Shown in pieces: positions 1 to 10,106 of a DNA stretch of 39,358 nucleotides. The position numbers were made by a program, and so were the translations under genes. The stretch lies in contig CADBQY010000057.1 in assembly GCA_902796885.1 (NCBI GenBank), forward strand, positions 1 to 39,358, given 5' to 3'. The notes beneath the pieces were generated by a model. The model saw nothing but the letters and a program-made list of their open reading frames with translations, was not told the DNA's origin and did not search any database. This DNA comes from an uncultured Planctomycetota bacterium. Its GTDB lineage: Bacteria > Planctomycetota > Planctomycetia > Pirellulales > Thermoguttaceae. The number at the start of each line of letters is the position of its first letter. Within the stretch, counting starts at the first letter, position 1.

Positions 1-1
1 G

Positions 2-1609
<1,608 letters not shown>

Positions 1610-1619
1610 AGTTCTGAAA

Positions 1620-2840
1620 ATGCCTGAACTCGATTATTACCAAATACTCGAAGTCGAACGCACCGCGACTCAGGAAGAGATCGCGGTGAGTTACCGTAAA
1701 GCCGCGATGAAGTACCATCCCGACCGCAACGCCGGGGATGAGGAGGCCGTGGCGAAGTTTAAACTCGCCGCCGAAGCCTACGAGGTTCTGAAAGACCCCG
1801 AAAAGCGCGCCATCTACGACCGCTACGGGAAAGAAGGCCTCAATCACAACGGCGCCGGTCCCGGCGGGTTTCAGGATGTCGGCGACATCTTCGGGGCGTT
1901 TGGCGATATGTTCGGGGACACCATTTTTGGTTCCTTCTTCGGCGGCGGACGGGGCGGCCGCGCGCATCGCGGGGCCGATATCCGCTGCAGTGTCACGCTC
2001 GACCTGCACGAGGTCGCCAAGGGCGCCACTCGCGAGATCCGTTACCGACGGAACGAGCCGTGCGACAGCTGTCACGGCAGCGGCGCCAAGGCCGGCACTC
2101 AGCCCGAGACCTGCCGCTACTGCGGCGGCCGCGGCCGGATCCAGAAGTCGAACGGCATCTTTTCGATGCAGACCACCTGTCCGAAATGCGGCGGCCGCGG
2201 GAAGATTATCCAGACTCCCTGTCCGACGTGTCGCGGGGCCGGAATGGTCGAGAAGGACGTGGTGCGTGAAGTCCGCGTGCCCGCCGGGATCGACAGCGGC
2301 GTCCGCCTCCGAATGCAGGGGGAAGGGCATCGGAGTCCCGACGGCGGTCCGGCGGGGGACTGTTACGTCTTTATTCAGGTGAAACAGCACCCCTTCTTTC
2401 ACCGCGACGGGCAAGACCTGGTGATCCAGGTTCCGATCAAGTATACCCAGGCGGTTTTGGGCGCCGAGGTTGACGTGCCCACTCTGGACGGGGTCGATAA
2501 GGTCAAGATTCCCGCCGGAACGCAGAACGGCGACGTGATCCGCATGAAGGGGCGCGGAATGCCGCTCCCGCGGCGGAACCTGAAAGGCGACCTCTTGGTG
2601 CAGGTCTTTATCGAGGTGCCGCGGAACGTCTCGCCTAAGCATCAGGCCGACTTGAAAAAGCTTGCCGAGACCGAAGGGGAGACGGGGTATAGCCAGAGGA
2701 AGACCTACTTCAATACCCTCAAACAGTTTATGAAAGATTATTTCGGGAAGGACGACGCTTCGTTCCCCGAAGAGAAGACCGAAGACGTCAAACCGTCGGA
2801 TCGAAAAAAAAAAAGAAAGTCTCCTAAAAAGCGGTCTTGA
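1620..2840 (+). CDS. dnaJ: Chaperone DnaJ (type I Hsp40)
   Basis: This is the co-chaperone that delivers substrates to DnaK and stimulates its ATPase. The 406-residue protein has the full type I layout. The J domain covers residues 5-70 with HPD at 33-35. A Gly/Phe-rich linker follows. Next come four zinc-binding repeats: CDSCHGSG, CRYCGGRG, CPKCGGRG and CPTCRGAG. The two beta-sandwich substrate-binding domains come last. The C-terminus is unusually basic and lysine-rich (DRKKKRKSPKKRS). It is encoded over a run of 11 consecutive A residues (2804-2814) where polymerase or ribosome slippage is possible. The start ATG lies 10 bases after the groEL stop, and grpE follows about 60 bases later. 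No dnaK is in the window. Confidence 0.97.
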   Translation: MPELDYYQILEVERTATQEEIAVSYRKAAMKYHPDRNAGDEEAVAKFKLAAEAYEVLKDPEKRAIYDRYGKEGLNHNGAGPGGFQDVGDIFGAFGDMFGDTIFGSFFGGGRGGRAHRGADIRCSVTLDLHEVAKGATREIRYRRNEPCDSCHGSGAKAGTQPETCRYCGGRGRIQKSNGIFSMQTTCPKCGGRGKIIQTPCPTCRGAGMVEKDVVREVRVPAGIDSGVRLRMQGEGHRSPDGGPAGDCYVFIQVKQHPFFHRDGQDLVIQVPIKYTQAVLGAEVDVPTLDGVDKVKIPAGTQNGDVIRMKGRGMPLPRRNLKGDLLVQVFIEVPRNVSPKHQADLKKLAETEGETGYSQRKTYFNTLKQFMKDYFGKDDASFPEEKTEDVKPSDRKKKRKSPKKRS

Positions 2841-2901
2841 TTTTTTGATCCGTTGTTTTGAGACCGTCAGACGGTTGTTGAGCAGATAAAGGTTTTAAGT
2901 G

Positions 2902-3585
2902 ATGGCAAGTAGCGAAAAAGAGACCCCGCGCGACGATTTCGCGCCCGAAAACGAGTCGGAGGAGACTTCAAACGAGAGTTCCGCGGACGATTTCGACGAG
3001 CTTCTGAAAAAGGCCGGCGACGAGGTTCTCGGGAGTTCCCGGAAAGAACGCGATCGGCGTACCGCGGCGGTCAAAGAGGTCGACGCGCTCAAAGAAAAGC
3101 TTGCCGAGGCCGAAGACGGACGTCTGCGCGCCATGGCCGAACTGGAGAATTTCCGCCAGCGGAAAAACAAAGAGCTGGCCGATCAGGAGAAATACGCGCC
3201 GATGAAACTGGCGCGCGACATTCTCCCGGTCTGGGACAATCTGGGCCGCGCCCTCGAGGCGGCGCCCGCCGACGAGTCGGTTCAGGGGTTCGTCGAAGGG
3301 GTGCGGATGGTCTACGATCAGCTTCTGGACGTTCTGGCGAAGAATCACGTGGTGCGGATCCCGACCGAAGGGGAAAGGTTCGACCCGAACGTTCACGAGT
3401 CGATCGCGATGTTCCCGAGCGACGCCGAGCCGAACACCGTGATCAACGAGGCGCGTCCCGGTTTCATGTTGCACGACCGCGTCGTGCGGCACGCTCAGGT
3501 GGTGATCGCCGCGCCGAAACCGGTCGAGCCGGAGAAGAACGTCAAGGATAACGCGTCCGCCGAATCGGAGGCTTCGCCGGAATAA
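2902..3585 (+). CDS. grpE: Nucleotide exchange factor GrpE
   Basis: GrpE releases ADP from DnaK and completes the DnaK-DnaJ cycle. The protein is about 227 residues. It has a long acidic, disordered N-terminus (residues 1-50), then a helical coiled-coil region (AMAELENFRQRKNKE). The C-terminal beta domain carries the signature FDPNVHESIAMFP and ends with VVRHAQVVIAAPK. I chose ATG at 2902, with AAAGG at 2888-2892 as the ribosome binding site; a GTG directly upstream at 2899 is an alternative. The 61-base gap after dnaJ holds a small ACCGT-cag-ACGGT hairpin (2863-2875) and no clear promoter. The gene ends at a strong terminator shared with dxs. Confidence 0.95.
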   Translation: MASSEKETPRDDFAPENESEETSNESSADDFDELLKKAGDEVLGSSRKERDRRTAAVKEVDALKEKLAEAEDGRLRAMAELENFRQRKNKELADQEKYAPMKLARDILPVWDNLGRALEAAPADESVQGFVEGVRMVYDQLLDVLAKNHVVRIPTEGERFDPNVHESIAMFPSDAEPNTVINEARPGFMLHDRVVRHAQVVIAAPKPVEPEKNVKDNASAESEASPE

Positions 3586-3608
3586 ACCTCTCCTCATACG
3601 GCGCTTAC

Positions 3609-3639
3609 AAAAAGAGACCGCTAAAAGCGGTCTCTTTTT
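3609..3639. terminator. Bidirectional rho-independent terminator (grpE / dxs)
   Basis: A perfect 14-bp stem (3609-3622 with 3626-3639) closes a 3-base loop. The stem begins with five A and ends with five T, so the transcript carries a U-run in either direction. It lies between the convergent grpE and dxs genes and should terminate both. Confidence 0.93.
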
Positions 3640-3671
3640 GTATACATGGGGGGAGGGGATTGTTTAGAAAC

Positions 3672-5717
3672 TTATTTCGCGGAAATCTCTTTTCGCACGG
3701 AGTTGCGGAGACTTTCTTTATCCAACCCAAGGAGTCTGAGCAGTTCGTCGCGGCTTCCGTGGGGCGTGTAAGCGTCGCCGATTCCGAGCCGGCGAACCTT
3801 CTGTGTGTTCACTCCGGCGTCGGAGGCGGCTTCGAGCAGAGCGCTGCCGAACCCGCCCGCGAGCACCCCCTCCTCGACCGTCAGGAGGAATTTCCCTTCC
3901 CGCAAGGGGGCGAGGAGCGTTTCGGTATCGAGCGGTTTGGCGAACCGCGCGTTGATCACTTCCAGATCAAGGCGTTCTCCTTCGGGCAGGGCGGCCAGCT
4001 CGTCGGCAACCTCGAGCACGGTCTTCGCGCGTTCTCCCAGCACCGCAACCGCGCCGTCCGTTCCGCGACGGAGGATTTCGGCCTTTCCGGTTTCGATCGG
4101 CGCGGGAATACGTTCAAGCCGAGACGCGGTGGTGCGCGGATATCGGATCGCCGCGGGAAAATTCCCCGCCGCGGCATAGCGGAGCATCGGTTCGACCTCG
4201 CGCGCGTCGGCGGGCGCCATCACATGAAAGTGCGGAAACGGTCTGAGATACGCCAGGTCAAAGACTCCGTGGTGCGTCGGTCCGTCGGCACCGACGACCC
4301 CGGCGCGGTCGATCATAAAGATAACCGGCAGATTCTGGAGCGAGACTTCCTGAAACAGATGGTCGTACGCGCGCTGCAAAAAGGTGCTGTAGATGTCGAC
4401 GATCGGTCTCATTCCCGCCTTGGCCAGTCCCGAGGCGGTCACCACGGCGTTCGCCTCGCAGATCCCGACGTCGAAAAACCTGTCGGGGAAAAGGCGGCGG
4501 ATCGGTTCGAGCATCGTTCCCTGCGCCATCGCCGCGGTTAGAACGCAAAACCGCCGGTCCTCTTTCATCAGACGGTAGATGGCGTTTCGCGCCCAGTGGG
4601 TGAACGAATGGTCTCCCGGCATGTCGGGATCGGAATCGTTCGGGAGCATCTCCGCCGCCGGGGGAATCGGCGCGGTACGATCCTGTTTGGATCGGGCCGA
4701 CCGCGTTTCGGGGATCGCCACCGACGCGGCCTTGCCGCGCCGTGTCTCCGCGCCGTCGGCGGGAGGGTCGGAGTGATGACCGACGAGACTCGGACTCGGC
4801 GCGTGATATCGCGTCGGGTCGAGTTCGGCGTCCCGGTATCCGTGTCCCTTTTCGGTGAGGATGTGCAGCAGCGCCGGTTCTCGGAATCGGCGGACCATCG
4901 TCAGATATCGACGCAGGAGCGGGATGTTATGACCGTCGATCGGCCCAATATACCGGATCCCGAACTCCTCGAAGAGCATCCCGCCGGTGATTCCCGCCTT
5001 AACGCTGTCTTTAAACCTCGAGATGATGTCGCCGGTACTCGTGCCGACCGACGGGACGGCGTCGATCGCGCGACGTATCGCGTTTTTGATCTTTTTATAC
5101 GTCGGGTTCAGACGGAGCCGGTCCAGTTGGAGACCCAGCCCCCCGACCCGTCCGCAGATCGACATCTTGTTGTCGTTCAGAATGACGGTGATCGGGTGTT
5201 TCAGGCCGCCGGCAAGGTTCAGCGCTTCGAAGATGACCCCGCTGGCCAGCGCGCCGTCTCCGACGACGGCGAACGCGTGGCGTTCTTCTTCCGGCCGGAG
5301 GATGGCGTCGCCGAGCGAAAGACCGAGCGCCGAGCCGATACTGCACCCGGCGTGACCGGTCATAAAGAGGTCGAACGGACTCTCTTCGGGATTCGGATAT
5401 CCCATCAGGCCGCCGAGCGTGCGGATCGACTCGATCTCCGGGAATCGCCCGGTCAGAATTTTATGCGGGTAACACTGATGTCCCGTATCCCAGACGAGAC
5501 GGTCTTTGGTGAAGTCGAGGGACGAATGGAGCGCCACCGCCAGTTCGACCACACCCAGGTTCGACGCGAAATGAACGCTCCGCTTTTCGGAAAGATGACA
5601 GAGAAGTTCGCGGATTTCCCGAGCGACCTGTTCCAATTGCGGCTCGGCGAGCTCTTTTAAACGCGCCGGACACGCGGTAATCTCGGGAAGGAGCGGGTGG
5701 TCGGATTCCTGGTTCAT
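3672..5717 (-). CDS. dxs: 1-deoxy-D-xylulose-5-phosphate synthase
   Basis: This thiamine-diphosphate enzyme condenses pyruvate and glyceraldehyde-3-phosphate in the first step of the MEP isoprenoid pathway. The protein is 681 residues against about 620-640 usually. Visible motifs are DTGHQCYPHK (77-86), MTGHAGCS (119-126), the ThDP/Mg motif GDGA (153-156) with NDNKMS (181-186), YIGPIDGHN, EKGHGY, the catalytic-Glu segment GICEANAV (E421), YSTFLQRAYD and DRAGVVGADGPTHHG. Two features are odd. A low-complexity linker at about 305-370 joins the first two domains. The usual EQHA around the catalytic Glu reads EANA. The MTGHAGCS style is one I associate with planctomycete DXS. It is the last gene of ppiB-xseB-ispA-dxs. 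The 69-base gap before it holds a short GCGTCC-cgc-GGACGC hairpin. Confidence 0.95.
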   Translation of the reverse strand: MNQESDHPLLPEITACPARLKELAEPQLEQVAREIRELLCHLSEKRSVHFASNLGVVELAVALHSSLDFTKDRLVWDTGHQCYPHKILTGRFPEIESIRTLGGLMGYPNPEESPFDLFMTGHAGCSIGSALGLSLGDAILRPEEERHAFAVVGDGALASGVIFEALNLAGGLKHPITVILNDNKMSICGRVGGLGLQLDRLRLNPTYKKIKNAIRRAIDAVPSVGTSTGDIISRFKDSVKAGITGGMLFEEFGIRYIGPIDGHNIPLLRRYLTMVRRFREPALLHILTEKGHGYRDAELDPTRYHAPSPSLVGHHSDPPADGAETRRGKAASVAIPETRSARSKQDRTAPIPPAAEMLPNDSDPDMPGDHSFTHWARNAIYRLMKEDRRFCVLTAAMAQGTMLEPIRRLFPDRFFDVGICEANAVVTASGLAKAGMRPIVDIYSTFLQRAYDHLFQEVSLQNLPVIFMIDRAGVVGADGPTHHGVFDLAYLRPFPHFHVMAPADAREVEPMLRYAAAGNFPAAIRYPRTTASRLERIPAPIETGKAEILRRGTDGAVAVLGERAKTVLEVADELAALPEGERLDLEVINARFAKPLDTETLLAPLREGKFLLTVEEGVLAGGFGSALLEAASDAGVNTQKVRRLGIGDAYTPHGSRDELLRLLGLDKESLRNSVRKEISAK

Positions 5718-5786
5718 TTCGCAAAAAATTTCTTAAATTCTAACGGCGCGTCCGCGGGACGCTTCGTATGACCGATCGAGCGTTTT

Positions 5787-6689
5787 TCAGTTCTTACGCG
5801 TGAGGGTGGATTCGAGAACGTCGACGATCGCCGACTTGGCGGCGGAATCGGCGAAGAGATCGAGCGCGCGGCGTCCCGCTTCGACCTGTCGGGCCGCCTC
5901 GGCACGGCTTTCGTCGATCCCAAGGAGACTCGGAAAAGTCAATTTTCCGAGTCCGGCGTCTTTCCCGACCCGTTTGCCCAAGAGCCGTTCGTTTCCCGTG
6001 ACGTCGAGCAAATCGTCGGTGATCTGAAACGCCAGACCGAAAGCTTCGCCGCAGGCCGCGAGAGCTTGGAGCTGTTCCTCGGCGGCCGAAGCGGCAAGCC
6101 CGCCGAGCCGGAACGCGGCGGCGATCAGCGCGCCGGTTTTCCGCCGATGGATTGACCGAAGAAGGCTCGGCCGGTCGTCGAACCGACTCCCTCCCGAAAG
6201 GCGCTTCTCGCCGATCACGTCGTCTGTCTGTCCGCCGATCATTCCGAAGACTCCCGCCGCTTCGGCCAGGGTTGCGGTCATCGGCGCGCGAAGCGATTCG
6301 TCGGACGTACGCGCGATCGCGGCGAACGCTTCGGTGAGGAGGGCGTCTCCGGCGAGGATCGCCGTCGCCTCACCGAACTTGATATGACTGGTCGGTTTTC
6401 CCCGGCGCAGGTCGTCGTTATCCATCGCGGGCAGGTCGTCGTGGATCAGCGAGTACGTGTGGATCATCTCGAGCGCGCACGCCGCGGGGATCGCCGGGGC
6501 GGGATCCCCCCCGACCATTTCGGCCGAGGCAAGGGTTAAGATCGGGCGAAGCCGCTTTCCTCCTTGCAAAAGGGAATAACGAATTGCCTCTTTCAAACGC
6601 GGCGGAACCGCGGCCGGGTAGTCGGTCAGCCGGTCGAGCTGCGTGTTAATGACCGCGCGGAGCGTTTCGAGATAACTTGAACTTGTCAT
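5787..6689 (-). CDS. ispA: Polyprenyl (farnesyl/geranylgeranyl) diphosphate synthase, IspA type
   Basis: This is a trans-prenyltransferase that extends C5 units to FPP or GGPP from the precursors made downstream of DXS. The protein is 300 residues. The first aspartate-rich motif, DDLPAMDND, is at 84-92, preceded by LEMIHTYSLIH. The second, TDDLLD, is near 225. GGKRLRP, a diphosphate-binding segment, is near residue 44. The start was set at ATG 6689, 11 bases after the xseB stop. The frame is open to 6725, but that would overlap xseB and adds residues unlike the family. Product chain length cannot be read with certainty from sequence. Co-location with xseB and dxs is the classical xseB-ispA-dxs order. 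Confidence 0.93.
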   Translation of the reverse strand: MTSSSYLETLRAVINTQLDRLTDYPAAVPPRLKEAIRYSLLQGGKRLRPILTLASAEMVGGDPAPAIPAACALEMIHTYSLIHDDLPAMDNDDLRRGKPTSHIKFGEATAILAGDALLTEAFAAIARTSDESLRAPMTATLAEAAGVFGMIGGQTDDVIGEKRLSGGSRFDDRPSLLRSIHRRKTGALIAAAFRLGGLAASAAEEQLQALAACGEAFGLAFQITDDLLDVTGNERLLGKRVGKDAGLGKLTFPSLLGIDESRAEAARQVEAGRRALDLFADSAAKSAIVDVLESTLTRKN

Positions 6690-6700
6690 GAAAGAACGTC

Positions 6701-7006
6701 TTAGCCCGGATTCTTGGAGCGACACGGAGCGTTTCCCCGTACCGCGGTCGTTTCGTCGGCCGTCAGCGCGTCGAGATCGGCCGACTCGGTCCGAATCTCT
6801 CCGGTTTCGGCGTCGGCGCCGCGCAGAATCTCGATCTTCTGTTCAGCTCGGGCCAGGATGTTCCGGCACTGCCGCAGAAGGCGCACCCCCTCCTCGTACT
6901 TGACAAGCGAGGTGTCGAGATCGGCCTTGCCGCTTTCGAGATACGAGACGATCTCTTCGAGCTTCTTCAACGTCTCTTCAAAGGTGGGAGAGGAATCGCT
7001 GGACAT
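6701..7006 (-). CDS. xseB: Exodeoxyribonuclease VII small subunit
   Basis: XseB is the small helical subunit that binds XseA to form exonuclease VII, a single-strand DNA nuclease. The product is 101 residues. The core PTFEETLKKLEEIVSYLESG...LDTSLVKYEEGVRLLRQC is the family signature and covers residues 7-50. A non-conserved tail of about 40 residues makes it longer than the usual 75-80. It starts one base after the ppiB stop, and ispA follows 11 bases after its own stop. xseA is not in the window. Most of this frame also reads as an unrelated plus-strand ORF, which is a shadow. Confidence 0.92.
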   Translation of the reverse strand: MSSDSSPTFEETLKKLEEIVSYLESGKADLDTSLVKYEEGVRLLRQCRNILARAEQKIEILRGADAETGEIRTESADLDALTADETTAVRGNAPCRSKNPG

Positions 7007-7007
7007 T

Positions 7008-7445
7008 TTACTCCTCGACGTCGGTCACGGTGACCTTGAGCATTTTATCTCCCTGACGGACGGCGTCGACGACGTCCTGGCCTTCGAGGACTTTCCCGAA
7101 GACGGTGTGCTTACCGTCGAGCCAGGGGCACGCGACGTGGGTGATAAAGAACTGCGAGCCGTTGGTGTTCGGCCCGGCGTTCGCCATCGAGAGGGTTCCC
7201 GGCCCGTCGTGTCGGAGCTCCGGCACGAATTCGTCTTCGAATGTATATCCCGGCCCGCCGGTTCCGTTTCCGATGGGGCACCCTCCCTGGATCATGAAGT
7301 CGGCGATCACGCGGTGGAATGTCAGTCCGTCATAGAAGCCCTTCTTGGCGAGCTTTTCAAAGTTGGCGACCGTTTTCGGAGTCTTGTCGGCAAAGAGTTC
7401 GAGTTTGATCGTACCGCGTGGCGTTTCAATCGTGGCGATTTTCAT
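7008..7445 (-). CDS. ppiB: Peptidyl-prolyl cis-trans isomerase, cyclophilin type
   Basis: A cytosolic cyclophilin that catalyses X-Pro isomerisation; no signal peptide is present. The 145-residue protein shows the whole cyclophilin signature: [13 protein letters not shown] with the catalytic Arg, [22 protein letters not shown], and the Trp-containing loop [10 protein letters not shown]. The start ATG at 7445 is supported by GAAAGGA about 11 bases upstream; a longer frame to 7490 adds residues without family similarity. It is the first gene of the ppiB-xseB-ispA-dxs transcript and has an extended -10 promoter about 50 bases upstream. Confidence 0.94.
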   Translation of the reverse strand: MKIATIETPRGTIKLELFADKTPKTVANFEKLAKKGFYDGLTFHRVIADFMIQGGCPIGNGTGGPGYTFEDEFVPELRHDGPGTLSMANAGPNTNGSQFFITHVACPWLDGKHTVFGKVLEGQDVVDAVRQGDKMLKVTVTDVEE

Positions 7446-7504
7446 CTGTTTGGTTTTCCTTTCGTGGATAGAGCGGCTTGTTCGAAACAAAGAATAACCC
7501 TTAT

Positions 7505-7513
7505 ATTATATCA
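7505..7513 (-). promoter_or_regulatory. Extended -10 promoter of the ppiB-xseB-ispA-dxs operon
   Basis: Read on the minus strand this is TGATATAAT, a perfect TGnTATAAT extended -10. No good -35 is seen, as is common for extended -10 promoters. The predicted start near 7498 gives a leader of about 50 bases to the ppiB ATG. Confidence 0.6.
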
Positions 7514-7661
7514 CATTCCTATCAAAACACACCCCCGTTGCTTTCGATGTGCGCCGGAATGGGGGCGGCTAGGATTCCCAACGAGGAAGGAGCGTCTTTC
7601 GCGGAGCGAGCTCTTACAGACCAAATCTTATAAAAAAGACGATCGTTATCACTCTCCGTTT

Positions 7662-7690
7662 TTGATTTTTTATCGGAGACGATGTATACT
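7662..7690 (+). promoter_or_regulatory. Sigma-70-type promoter of the exported protein gene at 7737
   Basis: TTGATT (7662-7667) and TATACT (7685-7690) are separated by exactly 17 bases. They lie about 47 bases before the start codon of the downstream gene. The divergent ppiB promoter lies about 150 bases away; I see nothing else in the roughly 290-base gap. Confidence 0.65.
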
Positions 7691-7736
7691 GGGAAAGTCG
7701 TTCCCCTCGCCGTTTGCCAAAAAGGATTCTCTAAAG

Positions 7737-8750
7737 ATGCGCAAAATCACGTTTGTCCTCGCGTTTTTCGCTCTTCTCGCGTCGGTACCGCTTTTCGCGG
7801 ACGGTCTTGACCAAAATCTCCTCGAACGTCTCAAAAACGAGGGGTGTCCCGCCATGCGCGCGCGGGGGAAACTTCCGGATAAATTCCACCTAAAGTGGAA
7901 TCATCTGCGAAAAAATGCCTCGTTTGAAGAGGATTTTTATGCCGACGGAAAATATTGCATTCTGAAAATCAAGGAGCTCCCGCGCGAGGGCGACACGTCT
8001 ATCTATTCGCAATATTACGTCAAAAACAAATCCTACTACTTTAACGTCTGGAGGAACGACGACCATCCATGGGAAATGGGCGGGTGCAGCCGGCTCGATC
8101 GTTCCGATTATCCGTATGCGCTCGAGGCCGTCCAAGAAAACTCCCCCTATCTGCTGGGGTCGCGCTCTCTTGCGGAGTATATCGAAAACCCCGATTTCGA
8201 GATTACCAAGATCGAGTCAACCTTCAGCGAGGGAATCGAAACGGTTCTGTTTCAGTTCGAAAACCACGCGAAAAATCCTTCCGGCGACGGATCGGCACTC
8301 GTCAAGAACGGAACGATCTCCCTTCTCCCTTCAAAAGATTGGGGAATCTCCGAAATGACGATAGACTTCGTACTGGACGGTAGCCCCATGAGGCAAGAGA
8401 CGCATTTTCGATACGGCGACGAGCCGAACACGTTCTGTCCGATCAAAGAGCTGCGGGGTCGGGAGATTCGTCTTCTGGACGACCAGTCGGAAGGGTACGC
8501 CATTTCCTACAATCATGTCATTCTGGAATGCGACGAGGCGGAATGTCCCCGAGCTGAATTCTTCCCGAAATTCTACGGTCTTCGCAAACCTTGTTTGCTC
8601 CTCCCGCCGGGATACTATCTGAGATACGCTCTGGGAGCGATCGGTCTTGCGCTGATTTTTACCGCGCTCCGGTCCAAATGGCGGAAACGCCGTGCCGGAA
8701 AGATCGGCGCCGAACGATCCGATCGGCGCGTTCCGGACGAGGAAAGCTGA
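7737..8750 (+). CDS. Exported, C-terminally membrane-anchored protein of unknown function
   Basis: I do not recognise the family. The 337-residue product begins MRKITFVLAFFALLASVPLFADG, a clear signal peptide with likely cleavage after the FAD region (about residue 22). It ends with a hydrophobic helix (YYLRYALGAIGLALIFTAL, about 295-315) followed by a basic, arginine-rich tail, which suggests a periplasmic domain anchored with its C-terminus in the cytoplasm. The periplasmic part is rich in aromatic and acidic residues and beta-prone segments and has several Cys (for example CPIKEL, CDEAECP). An outer-membrane lipoprotein-sorting-like fold is possible but unproven. The start is supported by AAAGGA at 7721-7726. 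It is a single gene with its own promoter. Confidence 0.85.
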   Translation: MRKITFVLAFFALLASVPLFADGLDQNLLERLKNEGCPAMRARGKLPDKFHLKWNHLRKNASFEEDFYADGKYCILKIKELPREGDTSIYSQYYVKNKSYYFNVWRNDDHPWEMGGCSRLDRSDYPYALEAVQENSPYLLGSRSLAEYIENPDFEITKIESTFSEGIETVLFQFENHAKNPSGDGSALVKNGTISLLPSKDWGISEMTIDFVLDGSPMRQETHFRYGDEPNTFCPIKELRGREIRLLDDQSEGYAISYNHVILECDEAECPRAEFFPKFYGLRKPCLLLPPGYYLRYALGAIGLALIFTALRSKWRKRRAGKIGAERSDRRVPDEES

Positions 8751-8842
8751 GAAAGAAACGGATCGTCCCGATCCGGCCTTTTTCGTTCGAACGGGTCGGT
8801 CCGACGCGAGTGCCGCCGTCGTTCGCCGTCCCTTACCCGAAG

Positions 8843-8870
8843 AAAAACCCCCGGTCTTTCGGACAGGGGG
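8843..8870 (-). terminator. Rho-independent terminator after the nitroreductase gene
   Basis: On the minus strand CCCCC-t-GTC, a 5-base loop, then GAC-c-GGGGG is followed by TTTTT. It lies 30 bases after the nitroreductase stop. The rest of the 149-base gap (8751-8899) holds nothing I recognise. Confidence 0.75.
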
Positions 8871-8899
8871 AGTGGGGAAGGGGCTGACGAAAACGCGGT

Positions 8900-9415
8900 T
8901 CAGATGAATTTCACGAACTCTTCAATCTTTTTACTCGCCGCATGATTCGGGCCGGGGGCGGCGTCGGAGGCGGGATAACCGATCGGCATCAGGAGAACCG
9001 ACCGTTCGTTTTTCGGCAACCCGAACGCCTTTTCAAGCTCGGTGTTCGGGAAATAGTTGACCCAGCATGTTCCCAGTCCCAGGTCTTCGGCTTCGAGCAT
9101 CGCGTGCGTGGCGACGATACTCACGTCTTCGACGCCGGCGCGAACGCTTGCCTCGAGCGGATTGTTCCATTCCTCGTCGGTGTTGTTGGTGAAAAGAAGA
9201 ACCGTCGGCGCGCCGAATCGGCAGGGGGTGAGCGCGTCGACTTTGGCGAGACCTTCCGCGCTTTGAATCACGTAGATCCTCTGCGGCTGAAGATTCTTCG
9301 CGGTCGGCGCCACGCGCGCGGCTTCCAGGACCAAGTCGAGCTTTTCGCGTTCGATCGGCTTATTTACGTACTTTCGGACGGAGAATCTTTTTTTTGCCAG
9401 TTCGATGAATTCCAT
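8900..9415 (-). CDS. Nitroreductase-family FMN oxidoreductase
   Basis: A small FMN-dependent NAD(P)H oxidoreductase of the nitroreductase fold; the physiological substrate cannot be read from sequence. The protein is 171 residues. FMN-binding landmarks are RFSVRKY near the N-terminus, AARVAPTAKNLQPQ (about 32-45) and the C-terminal LGLGTCWVNYF and LMPIGYPA. The start ATG at 9415 has AAAGGA about 6 bases upstream; the frame continues open to 9766, but that extension is arginine-rich out-of-frame sequence. A run of eight A bases encodes two adjacent Lys codons near residue 8. It may be transcribed with the macrodomain and HAD genes upstream, although a 110-base gap separates it from them. Confidence 0.88.
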   Translation of the reverse strand: MEFIELAKKRFSVRKYVNKPIEREKLDLVLEAARVAPTAKNLQPQRIYVIQSAEGLAKVDALTPCRFGAPTVLLFTNNTDEEWNNPLEASVRAGVEDVSIVATHAMLEAEDLGLGTCWVNYFPNTELEKAFGLPKNERSVLLMPIGYPASDAAPGPNHAASKKIEEFVKFI

Positions 9416-9525
9416 GCTTTTCCTTTCGTTTCTTGATTCCGATCGCTCCGCCGATTTATCGGTTCGGCGGGCGGTATCTATTATCGCTGAAACAAACCCT
9501 CGATTCAACCTCCCGAATCGTCCGC

Positions 9526-10083
9526 TCAATACTCCGGCGGTCCGTTCAGCTCCAGATCCAGCTTCTCCAGTACTGTGTCGTAGGCCTGTTTCGTCGCCCG
9601 GTCGAACAGAACCCAAACCACCAAATCGAGCGCCTTGGGATTCGCCTGAATAAACTCCTTTACCGCGCCCGCGGCGACTTCCGCCGCCCGTTCCGCCGGA
9701 TAGGAGTAAACGCCGGTCGAAATTGAAGGGAACGCGATTCGGTGCGCCCCGTTTTCCGCGGCGCACCGAAGAGAATTCTTATAGCAGTCCGCCAGCTTTT
9801 CCGGCTCCCCCCTGTTTCCTCCGCGCCAGACCGGGCCGGGCGTGTGAATCACGTATCGGCACGGCAGTTTATAGGCGCCGGTAATCTTCGCTTCCCCCGT
9901 CTCGCACCCGCCAAGGGTCCGGCATTCTTCGAGCAACTCCCTGCCGGCCGCGCGGTGGATCGCGCCGTCGACCCCGCCACCTCCCAGGAGCGTCTTATTC
10001 GCGGCGTTGACGATGGCGTCGACGCCGTCGATCTTCGTAATATCTCCCAGCCGCGTTTCGACGATCGTCGTGATGATGTTCAT
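9526..10083 (-). CDS. Macrodomain protein (O-acetyl-ADP-ribose / ADP-ribose hydrolase type)
   Basis: A stand-alone macrodomain of 185 residues resembling YmdB/MacroD enzymes, which deacetylate O-acetyl-ADP-ribose or remove mono-ADP-ribose from acidic residues. The diagnostic motifs are all present: [18 protein letters not shown] (adenine/ribose binding, catalytic Asn), [14 protein letters not shown] (diphosphate loop with the catalytic Asp), and the C-terminal [15 protein letters not shown] 10083 is preceded by GGGAGAG at good distance. It starts 23 bases after the stop of the HAD phosphatase gene, so the two are probably co-transcribed. Its position next to a defence operon makes a role in ADP-ribose signalling conceivable, but housekeeping metabolism is equally likely. 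Confidence 0.93.
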   Translation of the reverse strand: MNIITTIVETRLGDITKIDGVDAIVNAANKTLLGGGGVDGAIHRAAGRELLEECRTLGGCETGEAKITGAYKLPCRYVIHTPGPVWRGGNRGEPEKLADCYKNSLRCAAENGAHRIAFPSISTGVYSYPAERAAEVAAGAVKEFIQANPKALDLVVWVLFDRATKQAYDTVLEKLDLELNGPPEY

Positions 10084-10106
10084 TTTACTCTCCCGATTAT
10101 TCGTAT

